From an uncultured Collinsella sp. (GTDB lineage Bacteria; Actinomycetota; Coriobacteriia; Coriobacteriales; Coriobacteriaceae): a stretch of 64,000 nucleotides of DNA. This document shows, in pieces, positions 41,961 through 49,832 of the stretch. Positions within the stretch are counted from its first letter, which is position 1, and each line of letters opens with the position of its first letter. The notes under the pieces are model-generated. The model did not search any database and had not been told where the DNA came from. It was given only the letters and a program-made list of their open reading frames with translations. The DNA is taken from contig CABUSR010000003.1 in assembly GCA_902494245.1 (NCBI GenBank), positions 14,253 to 78,252 on the forward strand, read 5' to 3'. A program made the translations under genes and the position numbers.

Positions 41961-43748
41961 CTACATCAGGCGCAGGCTGACGTCCTTGAGCTGGGCGCCG
42001 GAAACGGCACTCGGAGCGCCCGACATGAGGTCGGAGCCGCTGGCCGTCTTGGGGAATGCCATGACGTCGCGGATGGAATCGGAGCCGGTGAGCAGCATGC
42101 ACACGCGGTCCAGGCCCAGAGCGAAACCGCCCATCGGGGGTGCACCAAACTTGAGGGCCTCCATGAGGAAGCCAAACTGAGACTCGGCGCGCTCCTCGGT
42201 AAAGCCCAGGAGCTTGAGCATGGACATCTGCATCTCGGCGTTGTGGATACGCATACCGCCGCCGCCGGCCTCAAAGCCGTCCATGACAAAGTCGTAGGTG
42301 CACGAACCGGCTGCCAGCGGATCTGCCTCGATCTTGGCGATGTCGGTCTCGGTCGGCAGGGTGAAGGGCTGGTGCTCGGCGGCATAGGCCTTGCGGTCCT
42401 CATCCCAGTGGAACAGCGGGAAGTTGACGACCCACAGGAAGTCGTGGCCCTCGCGCTTGATCTCGAGTGCGTTGGCCATGTGAGAACGCATGCCGCCCAG
42501 GATCTCGTCGGAGAGCAGGCGCGGGCCGGCGGCGAACATCACAAGGTCGCCGGGCTCAACGTCCATGCGCTCGCGCAGAGCCGCCATCTCCTCGTCCGAG
42601 AAGAACTTGACGATGGGGCTGTTGATGGAGCCGTCCTCACGGAAGGCGATCCAGGCCAGGCCCTTGGCGCCAAACGTGGAGGCCACGCCGGCGAGCTTAT
42701 CGATCTTGGCACGTGCCCAGGCACCGGCGCCCTTGGCGTTGATGGCCTTGACGACAGAGCCCTCCTCGTTTGCGGCAGTCGCAAAGACCTTGAACTTGGA
42801 GTTGGCAAAGATCTCGGTCAGGTCGACCAGGTGCATGCCATAGCGGGTATCGGGCTTGTCGGAGCCATAGGTGTCCATGGCCTCCCAGTAGTCCATACGA
42901 CGCAGCGGCGTGGGCATCTCGACACCCATGCGACCGAAGGCATCGGCAAGAACCTCCTCGAGCGCGCTCATAACGTCGTTCTGGTCCACGAAGGACATCT
43001 CGATATCGACCTGGGTGAACTCGGGCTGACGGTCGGCACGCAGGTCCTCGTCGCGGAAGCACTTGGCAACCTGGTAGTAGCGCTCGACGCCACCGACCAT
43101 GAGCAGCTGCTTCAGGAGCTGCGGGGACTGCGGCAGCGCGTAGAAGTTGCCCGGCTGAATACGGCTGGGAACGATGAAGTCGCGGGCGCCCTCGGGCGTG
43201 GACTTGAACAGGGAGGGCGTCTCGACCTCCATGAACTCACGGTTGTGCAGCGCCTCGCGAATGGCAAAGGTAAAGTCGGAGCGCAGCTTGAGGTTGGCCA
43301 TCATCTCGGGACGGCGGAGGTCCAGATAGCGATAGCGCAGACGGGTGTCCTCGCTGGTCTCGATGCCGTCCTCGATCTGGAACGGCGGGGTGACAGACGT
43401 GTTGAGCACCTCGGCGTGGTCGGTCAGGACCTCGATCTCGCCGGTCGCGAGCTTGGCGTTGGTGGTCTCCTCACCACGAGCGCGCACGACGCCGTGGATC
43501 TTGATGGGCCACTCGGGACGCATAGTCTCGGCGATCTTAAAGGCATCGCCATCGGAGTGCTCGGGGTCGAAGGTGAGCTGCGTGATGCCCTCGCGGTCGC
43601 GAAGGTCGCAGAAGATAAGGCCGCCGTGGTCGCGGCGACGGCTCACCCAACCGGTGAGGGTGACCTCTTCGCCCACGTTCTCGAAGCGAAGCTCGCCGCA
43701 GGTACGGGTGTGCATGGAATGCTCGTCAATGGGACGGGTCTGGCTCAT
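41961..43748 (-). CDS. aspS: Aspartyl-tRNA synthetase
   Basis: A 595-residue class II synthetase of bacterial type: N-terminal OB anticodon domain (VTLTGWVSRRRDHGGLIFCDLRDREG), motif 1 region (FMEVETPSLFKSTPEGARDF), motif 2 (YQVAKCFRDEDLRADRQPEF), the bacterial GAD insertion and motif 3 (GGFALGLDRVCMLLTG). Starts behind AAAGGAGGATC. The GAD domain separates it from archaeal types; whether it also charges tRNA-Asn cannot be told here. Confidence 0.97.
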   Translation of the reverse strand: MSQTRPIDEHSMHTRTCGELRFENVGEEVTLTGWVSRRRDHGGLIFCDLRDREGITQLTFDPEHSDGDAFKIAETMRPEWPIKIHGVVRARGEETTNAKLATGEIEVLTDHAEVLNTSVTPPFQIEDGIETSEDTRLRYRYLDLRRPEMMANLKLRSDFTFAIREALHNREFMEVETPSLFKSTPEGARDFIVPSRIQPGNFYALPQSPQLLKQLLMVGGVERYYQVAKCFRDEDLRADRQPEFTQVDIEMSFVDQNDVMSALEEVLADAFGRMGVEMPTPLRRMDYWEAMDTYGSDKPDTRYGMHLVDLTEIFANSKFKVFATAANEEGSVVKAINAKGAGAWARAKIDKLAGVASTFGAKGLAWIAFREDGSINSPIVKFFSDEEMAALRERMDVEPGDLVMFAAGPRLLSDEILGGMRSHMANALEIKREGHDFLWVVNFPLFHWDEDRKAYAAEHQPFTLPTETDIAKIEADPLAAGSCTYDFVMDGFEAGGGGMRIHNAEMQMSMLKLLGFTEERAESQFGFLMEALKFGAPPMGGFALGLDRVCMLLTGSDSIRDVMAFPKTASGSDLMSGAPSAVSGAQLKDVSLRLM

Positions 43749-44004
43749 ACCAGTGATCCTCCTTTATGGATCTGTGCCGCCCCGTGTCGTTCCGGGCGGC
43801 GTCGTACAGATTTGCCCAGCCTGCGTAAACCGCGCAGCCAGACATGGCGTTCTATCTTATCGCACCTGCGTCGATGTGCCGCGGAAAAGTAGCTCCTGCC
43901 CAAAGACTTGACGGAGACGAAACAATTGACGCACCGTGGCCGTCGCCGACGCGCGCCACGTGCGACAATGTGCCCCAATACAACTGCACTCGGAAAGGCC
44001 CCTC

Positions 44005-44640
44005 ATGACCGCACGCCTCATCGTTATGGATATCGACTCCACACTCATCAACCAGGAGGTCATCGACCTGTTGGGCGAGGAGGCCGGCGTAGGCGAGCAA
44101 GTGGCGAAGATCACTGAGCGCGCCATGCGCGGCGAACTGGACTTTAAGCAGGCGCTCGAGGAGCGCGTGGGGCTGCTTGCCGGCTTGGACGAGAGTGTGT
44201 TCGAGCGTACCTTTGAGCGCGTGACGTTTACTCCTGGCGCGCTGGAGCTTGTGCGCTCAGTGCACAGTAAGGGCTGGAAGGTCGGCGTGGTAAGTGGTGG
44301 CTTTCACGAGGTCGCCGATAAGATCGTGGCCGCCGCGGATATCGATTTTTGCCTGGCCAATCGCTTGGAGGTCGTAGACGGCCAGCTCACCGGTAAGCTA
44401 GCGGCCGACATCGTGACCAAGGAATCCAAGCTCATCCAGCTGCTGGATTGGGCGGTTGAGTGCGGTGTCGACATGGCACACACCGTCGCGATCGGCGACG
44501 GCGCCAACGACATCCCCATGATTCAGGCCGCGGGCACGGGCATCTCGTTTTGTGCCAAGCCCAAGACACGCGAAGCCGCCCCGTTTGCCATCGACGAGCG
44601 CAACCTGATGCTCGCCATGGACATCATCCTGCGTGACTAG
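44005..44640 (+). CDS. serB: Phosphoserine phosphatase
   Basis: Last step of serine synthesis. The 211-residue HAD phosphatase starts at 44005 behind GGAAAGG. It has motif I VMDIDSTLINQEVIDLL (DxDST), the helical cap with ALEERVGLLAGL, motif II VVSGGFHEVADK, the conserved Lys and motif III AIGDGANDIPMI. The N-terminal ACT domain seen in some SerB proteins is absent, so it is the short form. Confidence 0.92.
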   Translation: MTARLIVMDIDSTLINQEVIDLLGEEAGVGEQVAKITERAMRGELDFKQALEERVGLLAGLDESVFERTFERVTFTPGALELVRSVHSKGWKVGVVSGGFHEVADKIVAAADIDFCLANRLEVVDGQLTGKLAADIVTKESKLIQLLDWAVECGVDMAHTVAIGDGANDIPMIQAAGTGISFCAKPKTREAAPFAIDERNLMLAMDIILRD

Positions 44641-44664
44641 TCAGTTTGCCTCACAACTTCATCT

Positions 44665-44712
44665 AATCTGACATGTCAGATTTCCGAACAATTATGCTCT
44701 AATGTTCGGAAA
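44665..44712 (+). promoter_or_regulatory. larB promoter with two adjoining palindromes
   Basis: AATCTGACATGTCAGATT (44665-44682) is a perfect 18-bp palindrome. It touches TTTCCGAACA (44681-44690) and TGTTCGGAAA (44703-44712), a perfect 10-bp inverted repeat. A -10-like TATGCT lies at 44693-44698 inside the second. Both lie 45-90 bases before larB and look like operators, possibly for the TetR protein encoded downstream. Confidence 0.7.
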
Positions 44713-44756
44713 CAACCCCTCGCGTGCTAAACTTTTCTGCGTCGAAGGGAACTTAT

Positions 44757-45539
44757 ATGGACAAACGAGATCTTGAGCAATTGCTAAGTGACGTGGCAGA
44801 CGGAAGCATTATGCCGGCCGATGCCCTCACGCGCATCCAGACGGCGCCGACCGCCGACCTGGGCTTTGCACAGCTCGATCTTTCGCGCGGGGTGCGCCAG
44901 GGAGCCGGCGAGGTTGTCTACGGTGCCGGTAAAACCGCCGAGCAGATTACCGCCATTATCGAAGCGCTGCGCAATGCCGGCCAGGAGCGCGTCCTGGTCA
45001 CGCGCCTGGACAGCGAAAAAGCAGCCCGCACCTCGGAGCTCCTCGGCAACGGCATCGACCTGGGATATATCCCGAACGCACAGCTCGCCCTCGTTGGCGG
45101 CAAGCCCTCCCCTACTGGCAACGGACGCATCGTCGTCGCCTGCGCCGGCACGAGCGACCTGCCCGTCGCCGAGGAAGCCGCGTTGACGGCCGAGTTCTAT
45201 GGCAACGAGGTCGACCGCCTCTACGACGTAGGCGTCGCCGGCCTGCACCGCCTACTCGCGCATGCCGAGGAACTTGCCCAGGCACAGGTGGTCATCGCCA
45301 TCGCCGGCATGGAGGGCGCGTTGGCGAGCGTTATCGGCGGCCTGGTGAGCTGTCCGGTCATCGCCGTTCCCACCAGCGTGGGCTACGGCGCAAGTTTTGG
45401 TGGCGTAGCCGCACTGCTCGCCATGCTCAACTCCTGTGCCAGCGGCGTATCGGTCGTCAATATCGACAACGGCTTTGGCGCCGCTTACCAGGCAAGTCTT
45501 ATCAATCATCTGAGCGCCGGCACACCCCGCGCCCGCTAA
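44757..45539 (+). CDS. larB: Nickel-pincer cofactor synthesis protein LarB
   Basis: Carboxylates and hydrolyses nicotinic acid adenine dinucleotide in nickel-pincer nucleotide synthesis. The 260-residue protein has the LarB N-terminal region (LDLSRGVRQGAGEVVYGAGKT) and the PurE-like domain (VVACAGTSDLPVAEEAALTAE, YDVGVAGLHRLL, GMEGALASVIGGLV, PTSVGYGASFGGVAALLAM). Start at 44757 behind GAAGGGAAC. LarC follows after 10 bases. LarE, needed for the sulfur step, is not in the window. Confidence 0.95.
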   Translation: MDKRDLEQLLSDVADGSIMPADALTRIQTAPTADLGFAQLDLSRGVRQGAGEVVYGAGKTAEQITAIIEALRNAGQERVLVTRLDSEKAARTSELLGNGIDLGYIPNAQLALVGGKPSPTGNGRIVVACAGTSDLPVAEEAALTAEFYGNEVDRLYDVGVAGLHRLLAHAEELAQAQVVIAIAGMEGALASVIGGLVSCPVIAVPTSVGYGASFGGVAALLAMLNSCASGVSVVNIDNGFGAAYQASLINHLSAGTPRAR

Positions 45540-45549
45540 GGAGCATTCC

Positions 45550-46461
45550 ATGTCCAATCATCAGCACACGCTTATCATCGACGGCACCTCGGGCATCAGC
45601 GGCGATATGACCGTCGCGGCCCTGCTCGACCTGGGCGCCAGCGAGGAGCACCTGCGCGAACAGCTCGCCACACTGCCGGTCGACGGCTTTACGATCGCCG
45701 TCACGCGCGTAAACAAGCATGGCATCGACGCCTGCGATTTCGACGTTCAGCTGGCAGAAGAGCTCGAGAACCACGACCACGACATGGCATGGCTCTACGG
45801 CAACGAAGCAGCTGCCGAGCACACGCACGAGCACGAGCACCACCATCATGACCATGACGAGCATGAGCACTGCCATGAGCATGATCATGAGACCCACGGC
45901 CATGGCCACGAGGGTCACCATCACGCCCACCACCATCACCACCGTTCTTTGGCGGACGTCACCGCCATCATCGACGGCTCGCAGTTAAGCGATGGCGCCA
46001 AGCGTCGTGCGCACGCCATCTTTACCGCGCTCGCCGCCTCCGAGGCCAAGGCCCACGGCAAAACGCCCGAGACCGTCATGTTCCACGAGGTAGGCGCCGT
46101 CGATTCCATCGTCGACGTCTGCTCTGTCGCCATCTGCCTCGATGACCTGGGCATCGAGGATATTGTCGTCGAGTCGCTCTCCGAGGGCCACGGCACCATC
46201 CACTGTGCCCACGGCCTCATGCCCATTCCCGTCCCCGCCGTTGTCAACCTATGCCAGGCGGGCAATATCGCCCTCACGCCCGTACCGGTCGCCGGCGAGC
46301 TCGTGACGCCCACGGGCGCCGCCATCGTCGCCGCGCTGCACACGTCCGAGCACCTGCCGGCACGCTACCGCATCGAAGCCGTCGGCTACGGCGCCGGCAA
46401 GCGTCCCTACGAGGGTTGCTCCGGCACGCTCCGTTGCCTGCTTGTTCAAGTGGATGCATAA
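45550..46461 (+). CDS. larC: LarC nickel-insertion protein, N-terminal part, with His-rich insert
   Basis: Start of the LarC cyclometallase: DGTSGISGDMTVAALLDLGA, HEVGAVDSIVDVCS, SEGHGTIHCAHGLMPIPVPAV and PTGAAIVAAL are family motifs. Residues about 74-132 form a very His-rich stretch (HEHEHHHHDHDEHEH and more), probably nickel-binding. The 303-residue protein stops after the SGTLRCLLVQ region, where full-length LarC would continue with its CTP-binding C-terminal domain. No continuation is found in any frame, because the TetR gene starts three bases later. So this is LarC1 alone; LarC2 must be elsewhere or missing. RBS AAGGAG. Confidence 0.9.
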   Translation: MSNHQHTLIIDGTSGISGDMTVAALLDLGASEEHLREQLATLPVDGFTIAVTRVNKHGIDACDFDVQLAEELENHDHDMAWLYGNEAAAEHTHEHEHHHHDHDEHEHCHEHDHETHGHGHEGHHHAHHHHHRSLADVTAIIDGSQLSDGAKRRAHAIFTALAASEAKAHGKTPETVMFHEVGAVDSIVDVCSVAICLDDLGIEDIVVESLSEGHGTIHCAHGLMPIPVPAVVNLCQAGNIALTPVPVAGELVTPTGAAIVAALHTSEHLPARYRIEAVGYGAGKRPYEGCSGTLRCLLVQVDA

Positions 46462-46463
46462 CC

Positions 46464-47003
46464 ATGGATGCCCGCAAAGAAAAAAGCCGCGCCGCTATTG
46501 TCACGGCGTTTTCCGAGCTCCTTCGCGAGGAGGACTACGGCAAGATCACTGTCGGCAACATCATCGCTCGCGCCCACGTAGGCCGCGCGACATTCTACGG
46601 CCTCTTTAAGAGCAAAGACGACCTACTGTCCGAGCTCGTGAGCGACATCTGCACCCACGCCCTCGACGACGATGGTACGCCGCTCGACGACCCACTCGTG
46701 CAAGTCGAGCATATCCTCAACAACCTCTGGGAGCGCCGTCAGGGCGTACGAGCCCTCGTAGCCGGTGCCGGCTCACGCGTCTTCGCCGACTGTCTCCGCA
46801 AGACCATCATGTCGCGCGCAGCCGAAACCGTCCCCGTCGACCCCGCAGGCCCCGCCGCCACCATGGACCGCAGCTTCTTACTACACCACATAGCCTCAAG
46901 CTTCGTAGGAATGGTCCAATGGTGGGCCTGGCACAACTTCCAAGCAGCCAAAGCCGACGTAGCCAAAGACTACCTCTCAGCCATAAAGCCCCTCTTCACC
47001 TAA
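46464..47003 (+). CDS. TetR/AcrR-family regulator in the larBC unit
   Basis: A 179-residue regulator with N-terminal TetR helix-turn-helix (AAIVTAFSELLREEDYGKITVGNIIARAHVGRATFYGLFKSKDDLL) and a short C-terminal helical domain with WWAWHNFQAA. It starts three bases after the larC stop and has no Shine-Dalgarno of its own, so translation is probably coupled. It may control larBC through the palindromes at 44665-44712 and perhaps the larA-larD unit. The ligand is unknown. Confidence 0.87.
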   Translation: MDARKEKSRAAIVTAFSELLREEDYGKITVGNIIARAHVGRATFYGLFKSKDDLLSELVSDICTHALDDDGTPLDDPLVQVEHILNNLWERRQGVRALVAGAGSRVFADCLRKTIMSRAAETVPVDPAGPAATMDRSFLLHHIASSFVGMVQWWAWHNFQAAKADVAKDYLSAIKPLFT

Positions 47004-47159
47004 GTAAGAAGCTCATCCCAAATCATCGACCCAACCCAGGGCTCCGCGCATCCCAAAGTGTCACTCGCGCTTCAACGCCCCCACCAGCAACAAGCCCCTC
47101 CCATCCAAATTCAGATATATATGTTGGGTTGCTTGTTCGAATACAGCCAAGAATGCCCA

Positions 47160-47284
47160 GGGCTCGGTAGGGGTTAACTTTCCAACGCACTCCGCAGGAC
47201 GCAAAAAGGCTCGCCGCACGAAGTGCGCAGCGAGCCTTTTTGCATGTCCGAGGACGCGTTGGAAAGTTAACCCCTACCGAGCCC
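47160..47284. repeat. Nested palindrome acting as two-way terminator between tetR and larD
   Basis: Outer arms 47160-47188 and 47256-47284 are perfect 29-bp inverse copies (GGGCTCGGTAGGGGTTAACT...). Inside, AAAAAGGCTCGC (from 47203) pairs with GCGAGCCTTTTT (to 47241), a strong terminator in both directions between convergent genes. Between outer and inner stems lie TCCGCAGGACGC and TCCGAGGACGC, related to the element at 49684-49808. Nothing else is seen in 47004-47308. Confidence 0.93.
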
Positions 47285-47308
47285 GGACCTTATAGAGCCG
47301 TCCTTTGA

Positions 47309-48040
47309 CTAGAACATGCCCAAGAAACCATGCACAAACAGCGCGGCCAGAGCGGCACCGACAAACGGAGCGATGCCAGGAACAAGCAGGCCGTACTTCC
47401 AGTTGTTGTCGGCCTTGTTCTTGATCGGCAGCACCTGATAGGCCATGCGAGGACCAAGGTCACGAGCCTGGTTCATGGCGAAGCCAGTAATGCCGCCCAT
47501 GCCCATGCCAACAGCCCAAACGATCAGACCGACGCAGATGGCGAGCATCAGAACGTTCTCGCCAGCACGGTTAGCAGCAGCAAGGATGGCGCTGATGAAC
47601 ACGAAGGTGCAGATAGCCTCGCAGAAGAAGTTGCGGGCATAGTTCGTGCCCTCGGTGGTGGGGTTGGTCGAGAAGATGTTGCGCTGAGCAATGGGATCGA
47701 TGACACCATCGGAAGCCTTGAACTCATCGGCATACATCAACCACGCGATCACGGCACCCGCAAAGCCGCCGAGCATATCAGCAACCATGAAGGGGATGCA
47801 ACTGCTCCACGGCACCAGGCCGACGACGCACTGGGCAAGTACCATGGCGGGGTTCATGCACACGGCGCCGCCAAAGACAAACAGGCAAACCGAGATGCCA
47901 AAAGACCAGGTGGTGATGGCAAACATGTGGCCGGAGCCCTGATACTTGGTGCCCTTAAGCACGGTATCGCAGTGCACGCCCACGCCAAAGATGATCATGA
48001 GGGCCGTTGCGCCGAATTCGCAGAGGAGTTTGGTAAGCAT
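47309..48040 (-). CDS. larD: MIP-family channel, LarD-like lactic acid facilitator
   Basis: A 243-residue aquaglyceroporin-like channel with six membrane segments. The first NPA box is intact (CMNPAMVLAQ); the second reads FAMNQARDLGPRM, NQA in place of NPA. It follows larA by 49 bases on the same strand, as larD does in the Lactobacillus lar operon, so diffusion of lactic acid is inferred. Glycerol transport is the alternative, but no glycerol gene is near. Confidence 0.85.
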   Translation of the reverse strand: MLTKLLCEFGATALMIIFGVGVHCDTVLKGTKYQGSGHMFAITTWSFGISVCLFVFGGAVCMNPAMVLAQCVVGLVPWSSCIPFMVADMLGGFAGAVIAWLMYADEFKASDGVIDPIAQRNIFSTNPTTEGTNYARNFFCEAICTFVFISAILAAANRAGENVLMLAICVGLIVWAVGMGMGGITGFAMNQARDLGPRMAYQVLPIKNKADNNWKYGLLVPGIAPFVGAALAALFVHGFLGMF

Positions 48041-48089
48041 AAAACCTTATCTTTCTTGTCGGTTATAAACGATTCGTTTAGGCCGCGTA

Positions 48090-49367
48090 CTAGTGCTGAG
48101 CGACGACAACGCCCAGGCCATCGGGAATGACGGCCACCTTGGCATCGGCACCCTTCATCTCAAAGGCGAGCCTGAGCGCCTCCTCGATAGTGTTGACCGG
48201 CGTCATGTGCATATCCTTGATCATCTGGTGATCGCACAGGTCGGTGACCATGATCACAGGGTGATGCGCCAGGATGCGGGCAAAGATCTGGCTCGTCCAC
48301 TGGTCGGGCAGGGTCTCGTCCTTGGGACGTTCGATGCAGGCACGCTCAAACTCCGCCGGATCGTTGTCGGCGATGTTGTGATAGAAGCCCTCGCCACCGT
48401 GACCGTCGGCACAGCCGGCGACGTCGATGATCACACCGCCCTCGGGAAGCGTAGCCTCGGCAGAGCACATGCCCTTCACGGCCTGGTAGATGTTCTGGTC
48501 GAGCGGGTAGCCGCCGTTGGTGGTGATGGCAATCTCGCACTCGACGGGCTCAACGCCGGCAAGGCTCTTCACGAACTCGCAGCCAGCCTCGTGCGCCTTG
48601 TGGATATCGCCGGCAAAGGAACCGATGACCTCGTGCTTGCCGTTGAGTACCACGTTAAGCACAAAGGCAAGGTGAGCCATCTCGGCGGCGGCAAACATGT
48701 CCTCGCTCACGTGGTTGTGGCACAGGTTGCCGGCACGCGAATGGGAATCGTTCACAAACTGACCGTTGTGGTTGTACATGATGGTCTTGTAGCTGGCGAT
48801 GCCAGGCAGGACGGACTTGCGGCTGCCAGAGAAACCGGCAAAGAAGTGCGGCTCAATAAAGCCCTCGGCAAGCAGCAGATCGCAATCGGCAGCAATCTTG
48901 TTGATGATGCACTCGCCGCCAGAAGGCAGGGTGCCGATCTTTTTCATCATGCTGTCATCGGTCGCGACGTGCATAACGATTTCCTCGTTGGCAACGATCT
49001 CCTCGCCGTACTTGTTGACGAGTTCCTCGTGCGTCGACGGACGGTGCATACCCGTAGCAACCAAAATACGCACTCGAGCCTCGGGTGCAGCGGAATGGAT
49101 GTGATGCAGCAGAATAGGCATCGTCACACGCGAGGGAACGGGGCGCGTATGATCGGAGCTAATAATGACGATATCCTTCTTGCCAGCACAAAGCTCCTCG
49201 AGCGAAGGCGAACCATAAGGGTTGGCAAGCGACTCCTCTACCAGCTCTTCCTGCGATTTCGTGGTCTTAAACTCGTTTTGATGACCTTCCATCACACCCG
49301 CGAAATTCTTATCCTCGAGCTCCAGATGCAACGTCTTGTGGTCAAACGGTAGTTCACATTCAAACAA
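48090..49367 (-). CDS. larA: Nickel-dependent lactate racemase LarA
   Basis: Interconverts L- and D-lactate with the nickel-pincer nucleotide bound to a Lys. From a TTG start at 49367 (AGAGGG upstream) the protein is 425 residues, the family length. Earlier in-frame Met codons would add an unlike N-terminal stretch. Active-site motifs: SSDHTRPVPS, ATGMHRPSTHEEL (His), EGFIEPHFFAGFSGSRKSVLPGI (His and the cofactor-binding Lys) and NDSHSRAGN (His). LarA-family enzymes with other 2-hydroxy-acid substrates exist, so lactate is likely but not certain. Confidence 0.92.
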   Translation of the reverse strand: MFECELPFDHKTLHLELEDKNFAGVMEGHQNEFKTTKSQEELVEESLANPYGSPSLEELCAGKKDIVIISSDHTRPVPSRVTMPILLHHIHSAAPEARVRILVATGMHRPSTHEELVNKYGEEIVANEEIVMHVATDDSMMKKIGTLPSGGECIINKIAADCDLLLAEGFIEPHFFAGFSGSRKSVLPGIASYKTIMYNHNGQFVNDSHSRAGNLCHNHVSEDMFAAAEMAHLAFVLNVVLNGKHEVIGSFAGDIHKAHEAGCEFVKSLAGVEPVECEIAITTNGGYPLDQNIYQAVKGMCSAEATLPEGGVIIDVAGCADGHGGEGFYHNIADNDPAEFERACIERPKDETLPDQWTSQIFARILAHHPVIMVTDLCDHQMIKDMHMTPVNTIEEALRLAFEMKGADAKVAVIPDGLGVVVAQH

Positions 49368-49483
49368 TGACGAGCGCCCTCTTCCTTTCAACTGACACAC
49401 TAGATTAACCGTTGGAAGGATACGCCGCTCACCGAAAAACACCACCGTCCACCGACTCGTTAACACAACGTTCATATTTGACC

Positions 49484-49528
49484 CACAACAAAACGGCCGC
49501 GATCCCAAACGGGACCGCGGCCGCAACA
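49484..49528 (-). terminator. Hairpin upstream of larA
   Basis: GCGGCCGCGGTCCC pairs with GGGATCGCGGCCGT, followed on the minus strand by TTTTGTTG. It lies between the ppc gene end and larA and probably ends ppc transcripts. The rest of 49368-49832 holds the nested palindrome and short GCGAAGCGCC repeats at 49540-49640. Confidence 0.75.
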
Positions 49529-49683
49529 GTCGTAAGGCGAGAAGCGCCAAATGCATCTCAATCCCGATCGATAAGACGCGAGGCGCGAAGCGCCAAACGC
49601 GCCGCCGGGACAGACCCCATCCTAAACGCGCGAAGCGCACCATTATTCTCCTCAGCCCCAATCCCTGAAGACCGAGGACGAAG

Positions 49684-49808
49684 GGGCCCGATGGGTTTCC
49701 CTCTGAATGCATTCCGCAGCACGAAGCCCCCCTATCCACAGCTCCGAAGGAGCAGGATAAGGGGGCTTCAAGTGCGAGGACGCATTCAGAGGGAAACCCA
49801 TCGGGTCC
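49684..49808. repeat. Nested palindrome downstream of ppc, same build as 47160-47284
   Basis: Outer arms 49684-49710 and 49782-49808 match in 26 of 27 positions (GGGCCCGATGGGTTTCCCTC...). Inner stem GAAGCCCCCCTATCC (49723-49737) pairs with 49755-49769, capped by GCTCC/GGAGC. The junctions TTCCGCAGCACG and GCGAGGACGC resemble those at 47190 and 47250, and both elements are 125 bases long. Confidence 0.9.
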
Positions 49809-49832
49809 CGGTGAGAGCCACAGGGCTATCGA

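Noticed and set aside
46440..46520. Programmed frameshift joining LarC1 to LarC2
   Set aside because: No LarC C-terminal sequence is found in any frame downstream; a clear TetR gene begins three bases after the stop.
47004..47308. tRNA or small RNA gene between tetR and larD
   Set aside because: The only structure is the nested palindrome; no cloverleaf or other RNA-gene features are visible here or in other gaps.
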